Source: Planctomycetota bacterium (GTDB lineage: Bacteria; Planctomycetota; Planctomycetia; Pirellulales; Thermoguttaceae). From it: a stretch of 41,880 nucleotides of DNA. Location: positions 1 through 41,880 of the forward strand of contig JAHIKV010000113.1 in assembly GCA_018897395.1 (NCBI GenBank), read 5' to 3'. A model generated the notes under the pieces. It was given only the letters and a program-made list of their open reading frames with translations, had not been told where the DNA came from and did no database searches. The position numbers and the translations under genes were made by a program. Below are positions 22,334-30,589 of the stretch, piece by piece; position 1 is the first letter of the stretch, and every line of letters starts with the position of its first letter.

Positions 22334-24349
22334 ATGGTCCATTCGCTGAAAACCGATGTAACGCCGCTGCCGACGACGCCGGCCGAGACGGCCGCCCGCG
22401 GCTGGGACTCGGTGGACGTGGTCTTCGTCACCGGCGACGCATACGTCGATCATCCCAGCTTCGCCATGGCGCTGCTGGGGCGAGTGTTGGAGTCCGAGGG
22501 ATTTCGCGTGGCGATCCTCAGCCAGCCCGACTGGCGATCGTGCGACGCCTGGCGGACCTTCGGCCGGCCGCGGCTCTGTTTCGCCGTCAGCGCGGGCAAC
22601 ATGGACTCGATGCTCAACCATTACACGGCCGCCCGCAAGGTCCGCAACGACGACGCCTATAGCCCCGACGGCGAGCCGGGCCGCCGGCCGGATCGGGCCA
22701 CGCCGGCCTACTGCCAACGGGCGCGCGAGGCGTATCGGGGCGTGCCGGTCATCGCCGGCGGGGTCGAGGCCAGTCTCCGCCGCCTGGCCCATTACGATTA
22801 CTGGAGCGACAAGGTACGGCGTTCCATTCTGCTCGACGCCAAGACCGATCTCCTCGTCTACGGCATGGGCGAGCGCCCGTTGGTCGAAATCGTCAAGCGA
22901 CTGGCGGCCGGCGAGCCGATCCGCCAATTGCGCGACATCCGCGGCGTTGCATATCGGCTGGGAGCGAAGGAGAGGAATTATGAATGTGGAATGATGAATG
23001 ATGAATACAATCGTTCGCTGACGGAAACCGACGGCCTTGCGACCATTCATAATTCATCATTCATAATTCATCATTCCCCCGCCCCCCGCCTCCTCCCCAG
23101 CTACGAAGAAGTGTCGTCCGACAAATCCGCCTTCGTCGCCATGACGCGGATGATTCACGAGGAGACGAACCCCTACAACGCCCGAGCGTTGATCCAGTAT
23201 CACGGGCGCGAGGCGGTGGTGGTGAACCCGCCGGCCTGGCCGCTTGCGCAGGAAGAGATGGACCGCGTATACAATCTGCCGTTCACGCGGCGGCCGCACC
23301 CGAGCTACGGCCGGAGCCGGGTTCCGGCCTTCGAGGTGGTGAAGGACTCGATCCAGATCGCGCGAGGCTGTTTTGGCGGCTGTTCGTTCTGTTCGATCAC
23401 GCTTCACCAGGGCCGCGTTGTTCAGAGCCGTGGCGAGGAGTCGATCCTGGCCGAGATCGGCCGCATGGCCGGGCAACCCGATTTTTCCGGCACGATCAGC
23501 GACCTGGGCGGACCGACCGCCAACATGTACCGGATGAACTGCTCGCGGCCCGAGGAACGCGAAAAGTGCCGGCGGACGAGTTGCCTGTGGCCGGCGATTT
23601 GCCCGCGGCTGACGACCGATCACGGGCCGCTGGTTCGGCTGCTTAAGGCGGCGCGGCGCTGTCCGGGTGTGAAGCGGGCGCTGGTAGCCTCGGGCATCCG
23701 CATGGACCTGGCGCTGCGCAGCCCGGCCTTCATCCGCCACGTCGCCCGCCATCACACCGGCGGCCTGTTGAAGGTCGCCCCCGAACATTCCGACCCGGAG
23801 GTTTTGCGGCGGATGCACAAGCCGCCGATCGAACAGTTTGAGGATTTTGGACGAGAGTTCCGCCGCCAGTCGGCCGAGGCCGGCAAGCGGCAGTTCCTCG
23901 TGCCGTATTTCATCGCCGGCCATCCGGGCTGCGACCTGAACGCCATGATTTCGCTGGCCCTGTACATCAAACGGCGCCGATTGAAACCCGACAAGGTGCA
24001 GGATTTTCTTCCCGTTCCGATGGACGTTGCCACGTGCATGTACTACACGGGCATCGATCCGATCAGTGGCGAGGAGGTCTATGTTCCGCGCGGCGCCCGC
24101 CAGCGGCGGCTGCAACGTGCGCTGCTGCAATTTTTCGTGCGGGAGAATTACCCCGACGTCCGCGAGGCACTCGAAGAGGCCGGCCGGCCCGACCTGATCG
24201 GCGACGGTCCGGATTGTTTGATACCGTCTCGCCCGCCGAAGGTTTCCGCCGCTCGAAAACCACCGCCGCGCCGGGAGCGGAAACAAGAAAAACCCGCCGC
24301 CGGATACCGGCCGCATCGCAAGACGGCGAAGCGAAGAAAACACCACTGA
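22334..24349 (+). CDS. ygiQ: YgiQ-family radical SAM protein
   Basis: The 671-residue product shows the YgiQ N-terminal domain (DVVFVTGDAYVDHPSFAMAL, AGGVEASLRRLAHYDYWSDK), the radical SAM cluster motif CFGGCSFC (Cys346, Cys350, Cys353), and the family segment LGGPTANMYRMNC. The reaction of this family is not established. Residues about 215-250 are an in-frame insert from a mirrored ATGATGAAT element. The Lys/Arg-rich C-terminus is probably disordered. The gene is divergent from the GT9 gene and followed after 7 bp by a methyltransferase gene. Confidence 0.92.
   Translation: MVHSLKTDVTPLPTTPAETAARGWDSVDVVFVTGDAYVDHPSFAMALLGRVLESEGFRVAILSQPDWRSCDAWRTFGRPRLCFAVSAGNMDSMLNHYTAARKVRNDDAYSPDGEPGRRPDRATPAYCQRAREAYRGVPVIAGGVEASLRRLAHYDYWSDKVRRSILLDAKTDLLVYGMGERPLVEIVKRLAAGEPIRQLRDIRGVAYRLGAKERNYECGMMNDEYNRSLTETDGLATIHNSSFIIHHSPAPRLLPSYEEVSSDKSAFVAMTRMIHEETNPYNARALIQYHGREAVVVNPPAWPLAQEEMDRVYNLPFTRRPHPSYGRSRVPAFEVVKDSIQIARGCFGGCSFCSITLHQGRVVQSRGEESILAEIGRMAGQPDFSGTISDLGGPTANMYRMNCSRPEEREKCRRTSCLWPAICPRLTTDHGPLVRLLKAARRCPGVKRALVASGIRMDLALRSPAFIRHVARHHTGGLLKVAPEHSDPEVLRRMHKPPIEQFEDFGREFRRQSAEAGKRQFLVPYFIAGHPGCDLNAMISLALYIKRRRLKPDKVQDFLPVPMDVATCMYYTGIDPISGEEVYVPRGARQRRLQRALLQFFVRENYPDVREALEEAGRPDLIGDGPDCLIPSRPPKVSAARKPPPRRERKQEKPAAGYRPHRKTAKRRKHH
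22978..23075. repeat. Mirrored low-complexity element I (in ygiQ)
   Basis: Left TATGAATGTGGAATGATGAA and right ATTCATAATTCATCATTC-type words are approximate reverse complements around a spacer of about 35 bp. Translated in frame as NYECGMMNDEYN and IHNSSFIIHHS. Confidence 0.85.
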
Positions 24350-24356
24350 CGTTTCC

Positions 24357-25298
24357 ATGTCTAATTCCTACGATTACCAACTTCTCGACTTCGGCGGCGG
24401 CCGGCGGCTGGAACGGTTCGGCCGGCTTGTGCTCGATCGGCCCTGTCCGGCGGCGGAAGGTTTCAAACAGGCCGATCCCGACGCCTGGCGACGGGCCGAC
24501 GCCCGCTTCGAGGGACGCAACGAGGAAAAAGGCGAGTGGACATATCGGCGCGAGTTGCCCAAGCGATGGACGGTTGCCTACGGTCCGTTGCGATTCGAGC
24601 TGAAGCGGACCGACTTCGGCCACTTGGGGCTTTTTCCCGAACAGGCGGAGAACTGGAACCGGATCGCCGGCGTCGGTCGTTTAGCAGCCGCCGGCACGGC
24701 GGCTTGCGATGGGACCGAGGCCGACGTGCCGTCGGCCGCTAAACGGGTTTTGACCGACGTGCCGTCGAACGCTAAACGAACGATGAAAGTGCTAAATCTC
24801 TTCGCCTATACCGGGGGAAGCACGTTGGCCGCGGCCGCCGCCGGAATGGAAGTGGTCCACGTCGACGCGGCAAAAAACGTCGTGGCCTGGGCAAGACGCA
24901 ACGCGGAACTCTCCGGGTTGGCCGACGCACCCGTCCACTGGATCGTCGAGGACGCCGTAAAATTCGTCGAGCGGGAACTGAAACGAGGCAACCGCTACGA
25001 CGCCGTGATCCTCGACCCGCCCAGCTACGGCCACGGTCCGCGGGGCGAGGTCCGGCGGCTGTCGGAGCACCTGCCCCGACTGCTTCGGATGTGCGGTGAG
25101 TTGACCTCCGGCCGGCCGGAGTTCATGCTGCTTACGTGCCACACCCCCGGCTACGACGCGGACAAATTGCGGCGGATGATGCTCGAAGCCGTGGGCGGCG
25201 ACGGTAAAATCGTCGGGCGGAAATTAACCATCCGCTCGGCCGACGGACGGAAACTCCCCGCCGGGGTCGTCGTGCGATTGGAACGAACGATAGTTTAG
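24357..25298 (+). CDS. Class I SAM-dependent methyltransferase, RlmI/RlmK type
   Basis: The 313-residue product has the features of rRNA m5C/m7G methyltransferases of the RlmI/RlmK group: GHLGLFPEQAENWN, motif I LNLFAYTGGSTLAAAAAG, a cofactor acidic site VVHVDAAKNVVAWARRN, and the catalytic-loop motif DPPSYG. The target nucleotide is unknown. Residues about 107-143 (GTAACDGTEADVPSAAKRV and onward) are repeat D inserted in frame before motif I. It starts 7 bp after ygiQ and ends in GTT-TAG at a partial repeat E. Confidence 0.88.
   Translation: MSNSYDYQLLDFGGGRRLERFGRLVLDRPCPAAEGFKQADPDAWRRADARFEGRNEEKGEWTYRRELPKRWTVAYGPLRFELKRTDFGHLGLFPEQAENWNRIAGVGRLAAAGTAACDGTEADVPSAAKRVLTDVPSNAKRTMKVLNLFAYTGGSTLAAAAAGMEVVHVDAAKNVVAWARRNAELSGLADAPVHWIVEDAVKFVERELKRGNRYDAVILDPPSYGHGPRGEVRRLSEHLPRLLRMCGELTSGRPEFMLLTCHTPGYDADKLRRMMLEAVGGDGKIVGRKLTIRSADGRKLPAGVVVRLERTIV
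24678..24778. repeat. Repeat D cluster, copy 1 (in the methyltransferase gene)
   Basis: CGTTTAGCAGCCGCCGGCAC, then two reverse-orientation copies, CCGACGTGCCGTCGGCCGCT (24721) and CCGACGTGCCGTCGAACGCT (24754), each followed by AAACG. In frame. Confidence 0.85.
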
Positions 25299-25306
25299 CC
25301 CCGGCT
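25293..25306. repeat. Partial repeat E at the methyltransferase stop codon
   Basis: GTTTAGCCCCGGC, identical to the leading edge of repeat E; its TAG is the stop codon at 25296-25298. Confidence 0.55.
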
Positions 25307-25337
25307 GTTTTGATAATGAAAAATCGCTGAAAGAACA

Positions 25338-26177
25338 ATGTCGCCGATTACAAGTATCCAGAACCCGCGAGTAAAAAATGCCGTTCGGCTGCGAGATCGA
25401 CGCCACCGGGAAAAACAAGGGCGCATCCTCATCGACGGCTCGCGCGAGCTGCTCCGCGCGATCGACGCGGGCGTGAAACTGTTGGAAACGTTTGTTTGCC
25501 GACCGCTCCGCGAAAACGAGGATTCGCAACGGTTGTTGGCCGCGTTGCCTCGAAGCGGCGGCGAAGTGCTCGAAGTCAGCGAGGCGGTGTTCGAGAAACT
25601 GGCCTTCGGACGGAGGACCGAGGGAGTGCTTGGCGTGGCCGAAACGCCTCGAAATACGCTCGATTCGCTTTCACTTCGCTGGGGTGGCAGTTCAACTGCC
25701 GCCCCAACCTTTCCACTGGTGGCGGTGTTGGAGGGCGTGGAGAAGCCGGGCAACGTGGGGGCCGTGCTCCGCAGCGCCGACGCCGCCGGGGTCTCTGCCC
25801 TCATCACGGCCGATCCGCGCACCGATCTGTATAACCCCAACGCCATCCGGGCCAGCCTGGGGACGATTTTCACGATGCCGGTCTGCGAAGCCACAAGCGA
25901 TGACGCACTCGCCTGGTTGCGGAAGAACGGTTTTCGCATATTCGCCGCCCGGGTCGATAGCGCCGTGGACTATACCGAAGAAGATTATCGCGGCCCGACG
26001 GCAATCGTACTCGGCAGCGAGGCCGAGGGGCTTTCATCGCTCTGGACCGGCGACGACGTTCGGGCCGTGCGGCTACCGATGCTCGGCGCGGCCGACAGTC
26101 TCAACGTCTCCGCCGCCGCCGCCGTGTTGTTCTACGAGGCTCTGCGGCAGAGGAAGGGATTAGGGATTGGGGATTAG
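25338..26177 (+). CDS. SpoU/TrmH-family RNA 2'-O-methyltransferase
   Basis: The 279-residue product has an N-terminal substrate-binding domain (ITSIQNPRVKNAVRLRDRR, ILIDGSREL) and the SPOUT knot with motif 1 EGVEKPGNVGAVLRSADAAG, motif 2 IVLGSEAEGLS and motif 3 LPMLGAADSLNVSAAAAVLF. It probably methylates a ribose in 23S rRNA or tRNA; the site is unknown. Repeat C copy 4 is inserted in frame before motif 1 (LRWGGSSTAAPTF). The C-terminal KGLGIGD and its TAG come from a 29-bp inverted repeat. Confidence 0.92.
   Translation: MSPITSIQNPRVKNAVRLRDRRHREKQGRILIDGSRELLRAIDAGVKLLETFVCRPLRENEDSQRLLAALPRSGGEVLEVSEAVFEKLAFGRRTEGVLGVAETPRNTLDSLSLRWGGSSTAAPTFPLVAVLEGVEKPGNVGAVLRSADAAGVSALITADPRTDLYNPNAIRASLGTIFTMPVCEATSDDALAWLRKNGFRIFAARVDSAVDYTEEDYRGPTAIVLGSEAEGLSSLWTGDDVRAVRLPMLGAADSLNVSAAAAVLFYEALRQRKGLGIGD
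25679..25708. repeat. Palindromic repeat C, copy 4 (in the SpoU gene)
   Basis: GGGGTGGCAGTTCAACTGCC plus GCCCCAACC, in the orientation that has no stop codon in any plus-strand frame. Confidence 0.88.
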
Positions 26178-26314
26178 GGATTAGATTTATGTTTATGCCG
26201 TATGGACGCGGCGGCAAAACAAATCATTGCATCTCAAAACTCCGCACGGCGTTGCGTGTAACAACTGATTGCTGATTTCTAATTTCTAATCCCTAATCCC
26301 CAATCCCTAATCCC
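26156..26314. repeat. Perfect 29-bp inverted repeat spanning two convergent gene ends
   Basis: The arms at 26156-26184 and 26286-26314 are exact reverse complements built from GGGATTA words, with a 101-bp spacer carrying a partial repeat E (26196-26220). The left arm contains the SpoU stop codon and the right arm contains the LarA-like stop codon. Confidence 0.95.
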
Positions 26315-27674
26315 TCCCTAACATCCGCTCGCGGCTGGCCCAGAGTCCCAGGGCCGGATTGCCGATGAAGAAAATCCGCTCGCCGTCGGACAACTCGTTC
26401 CAGCCCTCGCGGAGGACGTTGGGGTCGTAACGACGCAGCATCGGCTCCAGATCGGCGTAGCGGTAGCCGACCGACTGGATTTCTTCCCGCGTGAGTTTTC
26501 CGGGACAGTAGGTGATCGAGAATCGCCCCTCGGAAGAGCCGTGAATCAGATGCGCCGCGGCGGAGAGATTTCGGGGAAGGTCTTCCGATTGCTCGATAAA
26601 CCGCATGATCTCGGGCGTCGTCCGATAGCCGTACTTTCGGATCAGGCGGTCGATTTCGCGGTCCTCGCCGAACGCGGCCACGCCGGGCGCCAGGATCACC
26701 AACTCGCCGCCGTCGGCAATCGCCATCCGCGTGCGGTAGATCGCCTTGTTGCCCAGCCAAGTGCCGTGAAACTCGTCCGCGGCGAGGTAGACGACGATTT
26801 TTCGGGGCGGTTCGTCGAGCACCGTGAAGTTGACCTGCAAGGAGAGTGCGGCCGCGCGCTCGAAACATTCCACGTCGTCGCCGATGAACAGCCCGCGGAC
26901 CGCAAGCGTCGAAGAAATGGGGACAGGCACCTCGCGGGACGCCGACTCGGCGGAATCAACGCAGTGCGGCTCGGAGCCAGTCCCCGTTTCTTCGCCGTCT
27001 TCGCGCGGGCCGACGACCGTCAGCACGAAGACCACCGGCAGATGGCCGCAGAATTGCTCCTGGGCGTAGTTCAGAATGCGCCGCAAGGGGGTGTCGGCCC
27101 GGCCCATCATTCTTTCCATGCCGTAGGCCGCGCCGATGAAATGGCTCTCGTTGATCCCCTCCTGACCGCCGGCGCCGACGAAAAGGTTCTTATTGTAACC
27201 GGCCATGCCGACGACCTCGTGCGGGACGATCTGACCGATCGAGAGGATCAGGTCGTGGCCGCCTTGCCACACCAGCCGGTTGAGTTGGGCGGGCCACGGT
27301 TTGCGATAAACGCCTTCGGTGGCGTCCGCGACGAACTCGGCCGGGACCGTGCCGATCGTGACCACGTCGCGGCGCCAGTCGTGGACGCGGAACAACCGCT
27401 TCGGCACGTCGGGAAACATGCGGTCCAATTGCTCGGTCGTCATCGGGGCGTGTGTGCCCAGGGTCGGCATGACGTCGGTCAGCCGGTCGCCGAAATACTC
27501 GTAGGCCAGACGGCAGAGCGGCCCGGCCATGCTGTTCGATCGGGTATGGTCGGGCGGCAGCGCGAGGACCTTCCGCCGCGGCTCCAGACGTTGCAGCGTT
27601 TCGACCATCGCCGCGCGTAGGTCTTGGCCGATCAGGTCGGTTTGCGGCGAGCCGTTGGCGTAGTAGAGGGTCAT
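26307..27674 (-). CDS. LarA-like (DUF2088) nickel-pincer racemase-family protein
   Basis: The 455-residue product matches the lactate-racemase LarA family: PPDHTRSNSMAGPLCRL, MPTLGTHAPMTTEQL, GIIGQIVPHEVVG-type SIGQIVPHEVVGMAGYNKNL, and FVGAGGQEGINESHFIGAAYG. LarA uses a nickel pincer cofactor; no larB, larC or larE is in the window and the substrate is open, since many family members are not lactate racemases. Residues about 227-254 (GTGSEPHCVDSAESASREVP) are an in-frame palindromic insert. The stop lies inside the 29-bp inverted repeat. It is divergent from hydE. Confidence 0.85.
   Translation of the reverse strand: MTLYYANGSPQTDLIGQDLRAAMVETLQRLEPRRKVLALPPDHTRSNSMAGPLCRLAYEYFGDRLTDVMPTLGTHAPMTTEQLDRMFPDVPKRLFRVHDWRRDVVTIGTVPAEFVADATEGVYRKPWPAQLNRLVWQGGHDLILSIGQIVPHEVVGMAGYNKNLFVGAGGQEGINESHFIGAAYGMERMMGRADTPLRRILNYAQEQFCGHLPVVFVLTVVGPREDGEETGTGSEPHCVDSAESASREVPVPISSTLAVRGLFIGDDVECFERAAALSLQVNFTVLDEPPRKIVVYLAADEFHGTWLGNKAIYRTRMAIADGGELVILAPGVAAFGEDREIDRLIRKYGYRTTPEIMRFIEQSEDLPRNLSAAAHLIHGSSEGRFSITYCPGKLTREEIQSVGYRYADLEPMLRRYDPNVLREGWNELSDGERIFFIGNPALGLWASRERMLGRD
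26911..26993. repeat. Palindromic element related to repeat B (in the LarA-like gene)
   Basis: Left arm GAAGAAATGGGGACAGGCAC and right arm GAGCCAGTCCCCGTTTCTTC pair at 17 of 20 positions. The GGGGACAGG core is shared with family B, but the loop is different (contains GACGCCGACTCGGCGG). Confidence 0.82.
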
Positions 27675-27770
27675 GGAATGGATCGAGAAAATGACGTGAA
27701 TCTGATTGTATCCGTCATACTACCACGGAGGTCAGTGGGCCTCCACCCCAACGACCGGATTGTCGAGAGC

Positions 27771-27850
27771 AATAGCCGGGGGCTAACAGCCCCCGGAGGG
27801 AAACTGCCGTAATTCGCACACATTCCGGGGGCTGTTAGCCCCCGGCTATT
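27771..27850. repeat. Palindromic repeat G, copy 1
   Basis: Ends AATAGCCGGGGGCTAACAGC and its exact complement, each itself a hairpin, in the divergent region between the LarA-like gene and hydE. Confidence 0.9.
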
Positions 27851-27908
27851 GCGACATTAGTTTTCAGAGAGTCACACGCAACCTCTCCCCCCGACGGACA
27901 GTGTTGCG

Positions 27909-27914
27909 TATAAT
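27909..27914 (+). promoter_or_regulatory. Candidate -10 element of hydE
   Basis: A perfect TATAAT within GTATAATTGGG, 16 bp before ATG 27931. The same word precedes htrA. No clear -35. Confidence 0.45.
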
Positions 27915-27930
27915 TGGGTGATTACAGAAC

Positions 27931-29112
27931 ATGCAACGCAGCGAAATCATCAACTGGCTCCGAGAAACCGACCCCGGCCGGCTCGAAGACCTCTGGCGGC
28001 CGGCCGATCGAACGCGACGGGAAAACGTCGGCGACGAGGTCCATCTGCGCGGGCTGGTCGAGCTGTCGAACCACTGCGTCCGGCTCTGCGGCTACTGCGG
28101 ACTGCGGGCTGCCAACACCGGACTCCAGCGCTATCGCATGTCGGACGACGAGGTCCTTCGGTGCGCCCATCAGGCCGTCGAATTCGGCTACGGGACCGTC
28201 GTGCTCCAGTCGGGCGAAGACCCGCAACTGACCGGCCGACGGATGACCGGATTGATCCGGCGGATCAAGGCCGAGACCCCGCTGGCCGTCACACTCAGCC
28301 TCGGCGAACGGGACGACGACGAGTTGGCCGAGTGGCGCCGGGCCGGAGCGGACCGCTACCTGCTGCGGTTCGAGACTTCCAACCGCGAGCTGTACGATAG
28401 GATCCACCCGCCGAAGGCCGACGTGCCGTCGGCCGCTAAACGATCACGTTGGGGTGGCAGTTCAACTGCCACCCCAACCGGTGACGTGCCACACAGCCGC
28501 TTCGCCATCCTTCACACGCTGCGCGAATTGGGCTATGAGGTCGGCAGCGGCGTGATGATCGGCATTCCCGGTCAAACCTTCGACGACCTGGCCGACGACA
28601 TCGAGTTGTTCGGCCGGCTCGATCTGGACATGATCGGCGTCGGGCCGTATTTGCGCCATCCCGACACGCCGCTGGCCGATCGTCGCGCCTGGCCCGATGC
28701 CCCGGCCGGTCGGCAAGTTCCGGCGGATGAGACCATGACCTATAAGGTAATCGCATTGACCCGGCTGGTTTGCCCGCGTACGAACATCCCGGCCACCACC
28801 GCGCTGGCCACGTTGAACACCGATTATGGACGGGAATTGGGGTTGGTCCGCGGCGCCAACGTGGTGATGCCAAACCTCACGCCGCCAAAATACCGTATAC
28901 TCTACGAGATTTATCCCGACAAGGCTTGCATTGCGGAGACCGGCCGGGAGTGCCATCGGTGTTTGATCGCTCGGATCAAGGCCCTGGGGCGGCGGCCCGG
29001 CGCCGGCAGGGGAGACTCGCCGAGCTATCACCAGCGTTTAGCGGCCGACGGCACGTCACCGGTTGGGGTGGCAGTTGAACTGCCACCCCAGCGTGAGAAA
29101 ATGATTGTTTAG
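27931..29112 (+). CDS. hydE: [FeFe]-hydrogenase maturation radical SAM protein HydE
   Basis: HydE helps build the H-cluster dithiolate bridge, acting on the HydG product. The 393-residue protein has the cluster motif CVRLCGYC (Cys49, Cys53, Cys56) in LSNHCVRLCGYCGLR, GYGTVVLQSGED, LRFETSNRELYDRIHP and GVMIGIPGQTFDDLADD, all characteristic of HydE. In-frame repeats D and C sit at about residues 162-187. The C-terminus from about residue 368 (RLAADGTSPVGVAVELPPQ) comes from repeats D and C, and the stop is the TAG of GTTTAG in the next repeat D. It is first in a hydE-hydG-hydF cluster. Confidence 0.92.
   Translation: MQRSEIINWLRETDPGRLEDLWRPADRTRRENVGDEVHLRGLVELSNHCVRLCGYCGLRAANTGLQRYRMSDDEVLRCAHQAVEFGYGTVVLQSGEDPQLTGRRMTGLIRRIKAETPLAVTLSLGERDDDELAEWRRAGADRYLLRFETSNRELYDRIHPPKADVPSAAKRSRWGGSSTATPTGDVPHSRFAILHTLRELGYEVGSGVMIGIPGQTFDDLADDIELFGRLDLDMIGVGPYLRHPDTPLADRRAWPDAPAGRQVPADETMTYKVIALTRLVCPRTNIPATTALATLNTDYGRELGLVRGANVVMPNLTPPKYRILYEIYPDKACIAETGRECHRCLIARIKALGRRPGAGRGDSPSYHQRLAADGTSPVGVAVELPPQREKMIV
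28417..28478. repeat. Repeats D (copy 2) and C (copy 5) in hydE
   Basis: GCCGACGTGCCGTCGGCCGC plus TAAACG (28417-28442) followed by GTTGGGGTGGCAGTTCAACT and complement (28448-28478). Both are in frame, the C copy in the stop-free orientation. Confidence 0.9.
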
Positions 29113-29132
29113 CGGCCGACGGCACGTCGGCC
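29035..29132. repeat. Repeats D (copies 3, 4) around C (copy 6) at the hydE 3' end
   Basis: D copies CGTTTAGCGGCCGACGGCAC at 29035 and GTTTAGCGGCCGACGGCACG at 29107, in the opposite orientation to copy 2, flank C copy 6 (29062-29090). They form the hydE C-terminus, stop codon and most of the gap to hydG. Confidence 0.9.
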
Positions 29133-29150
29133 GGAAGTTAGGAACGGAGA

Positions 29151-30575
29151 ATGTCGTTCGAGATCGACCAGAACAAACTCAGCCGCAGCGGGTTCGACTT
29201 CATCGACGAAGAGCGGTTGCACGGGCTGTTGGACCTTCGCATCGAGCCGGGGCAACTCGACGAAGTAATCGCCAAGAGCCTGTCCAAGCAGCCGCTCTCG
29301 GTCGACGAGACGGCCGTCCTGCTGGCGGCCGACCGGCCGGAGATGGTCGAGAAAATCTTCGACGCCGCGCGGCGGTTGAAACGCGACGTTTACGGCAAGC
29401 GCATCGTGCTTTTCGCCCCGCTCTACGTCGGCAACGAATGTACCAACGATTGCCGATACTGCGCGTTCCGCCGCTCGAATCGGGAAGCGGTCCGCCGCAC
29501 CCTGGACGGAGAAGAAATCCGCCAGCAGGTGTTGGCGCTGGAGCGGAAGGGGCACAAGCGGCTGGTTCTGGTCTTCGGCGAGCATCCGCGCTACGACGCC
29601 GAGTTCATCGCCGACTGCGTCCGCCACGTCTACTCCACGGCGATCGGCCACGGCGAAATCCGGCGGATCAACGTCAACGCCGCCCCGCTGGACCACGACG
29701 GATATCTAACCGTCAAGGAGGCCGGCATCGGAACGTACCAGATATTCCAGGAAACTTACCACCACGGGACTTTCCGCCGCGTACATCCGGCCGACACGCG
29801 CAAGGGGAATTATCTCTGGCGGCTCGACGGCGTCTCCAGGGCGATGGAGGCCGAGTGCGACGACGTGGGCATCGGCGCGCTGTTCGGGCTGTACGACTGG
29901 CGGTTCGAGGTCTTGGGGCTGGTCGGCCACGCCCTGCACTTGCAGAAACATTACAACGTCGGCCCGCACACGATCAGCTTTCCCCGGCTGCGGCCGGCGC
30001 AGGGAGTGGAGCTGGACGAAACGCACCTGGTCGGCGACGAGGATTTCAAGCGATTGGTGGCCGTTTTGCGGTTGGCGGTCCCTTACACGGGCATGATCCT
30101 TACGGCCCGCGAGCCGGCCGAGGTCCGCCGCGCGGTCCTGGGATTCGGCGTTTCGCAGATCGACGCCGGCAGCCGCATCGAGTTGGGCGGATACACCGAG
30201 GCCGGCGACGCACAAGTGATGGAGCGCGAGCAGTTCTCGCTCGGCGACATCCGCTCGTTGGACGAGGTGATGCGCGAACTGCTGGTCGACGGCTACATTC
30301 CGAGTTTTTGCACGGCCTGCTACCGGCTGGGACGGACCGGCGAGCATTTCATGGAGTTCGCCATACCGGGTTTTATTCGGAACTTCTGCACGCCGAACGC
30401 GCTGACCACGTTGATGGAGTACCTGGTCGATTACGCCTCGCCCGAGACCCGCGCCGCCGGCGAGGAGGCCATTCTCCGCGCGGTCCAGAATCTGCCGGAA
30501 GGAGAGCGAAAACGTCAGCTAATGGATCGCTTGCGACGGATCGCCGAGGGGGACGAGCGGGATTTGTATTTATGA
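29151..30575 (+). CDS. hydG: [FeFe]-hydrogenase maturation radical SAM protein HydG (tyrosine lyase)
   Basis: HydG cleaves tyrosine to p-cresol and supplies CO and cyanide to the H-cluster. The 474-residue product has CTNDCRYC (Cys97, Cys101, Cys104), ETYHHGTFRRVHP, PHTISFPRLRPA, SQIDAGSRIELGGY, and the C-terminal auxiliary-cluster motif with CTACYRLGRTGEHFMEF and later FC, as in true HydG rather than ThiH. Family length is normal and there is no insert. An AGGA lies about 8 nt before the ATG. Confidence 0.95.
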   Translation: MSFEIDQNKLSRSGFDFIDEERLHGLLDLRIEPGQLDEVIAKSLSKQPLSVDETAVLLAADRPEMVEKIFDAARRLKRDVYGKRIVLFAPLYVGNECTNDCRYCAFRRSNREAVRRTLDGEEIRQQVLALERKGHKRLVLVFGEHPRYDAEFIADCVRHVYSTAIGHGEIRRINVNAAPLDHDGYLTVKEAGIGTYQIFQETYHHGTFRRVHPADTRKGNYLWRLDGVSRAMEAECDDVGIGALFGLYDWRFEVLGLVGHALHLQKHYNVGPHTISFPRLRPAQGVELDETHLVGDEDFKRLVAVLRLAVPYTGMILTAREPAEVRRAVLGFGVSQIDAGSRIELGGYTEAGDAQVMEREQFSLGDIRSLDEVMRELLVDGYIPSFCTACYRLGRTGEHFMEFAIPGFIRNFCTPNALTTLMEYLVDYASPETRAAGEEAILRAVQNLPEGERKRQLMDRLRRIAEGDERDLYL

Positions 30576-30589
30576 TGGTGAACGTCCAC

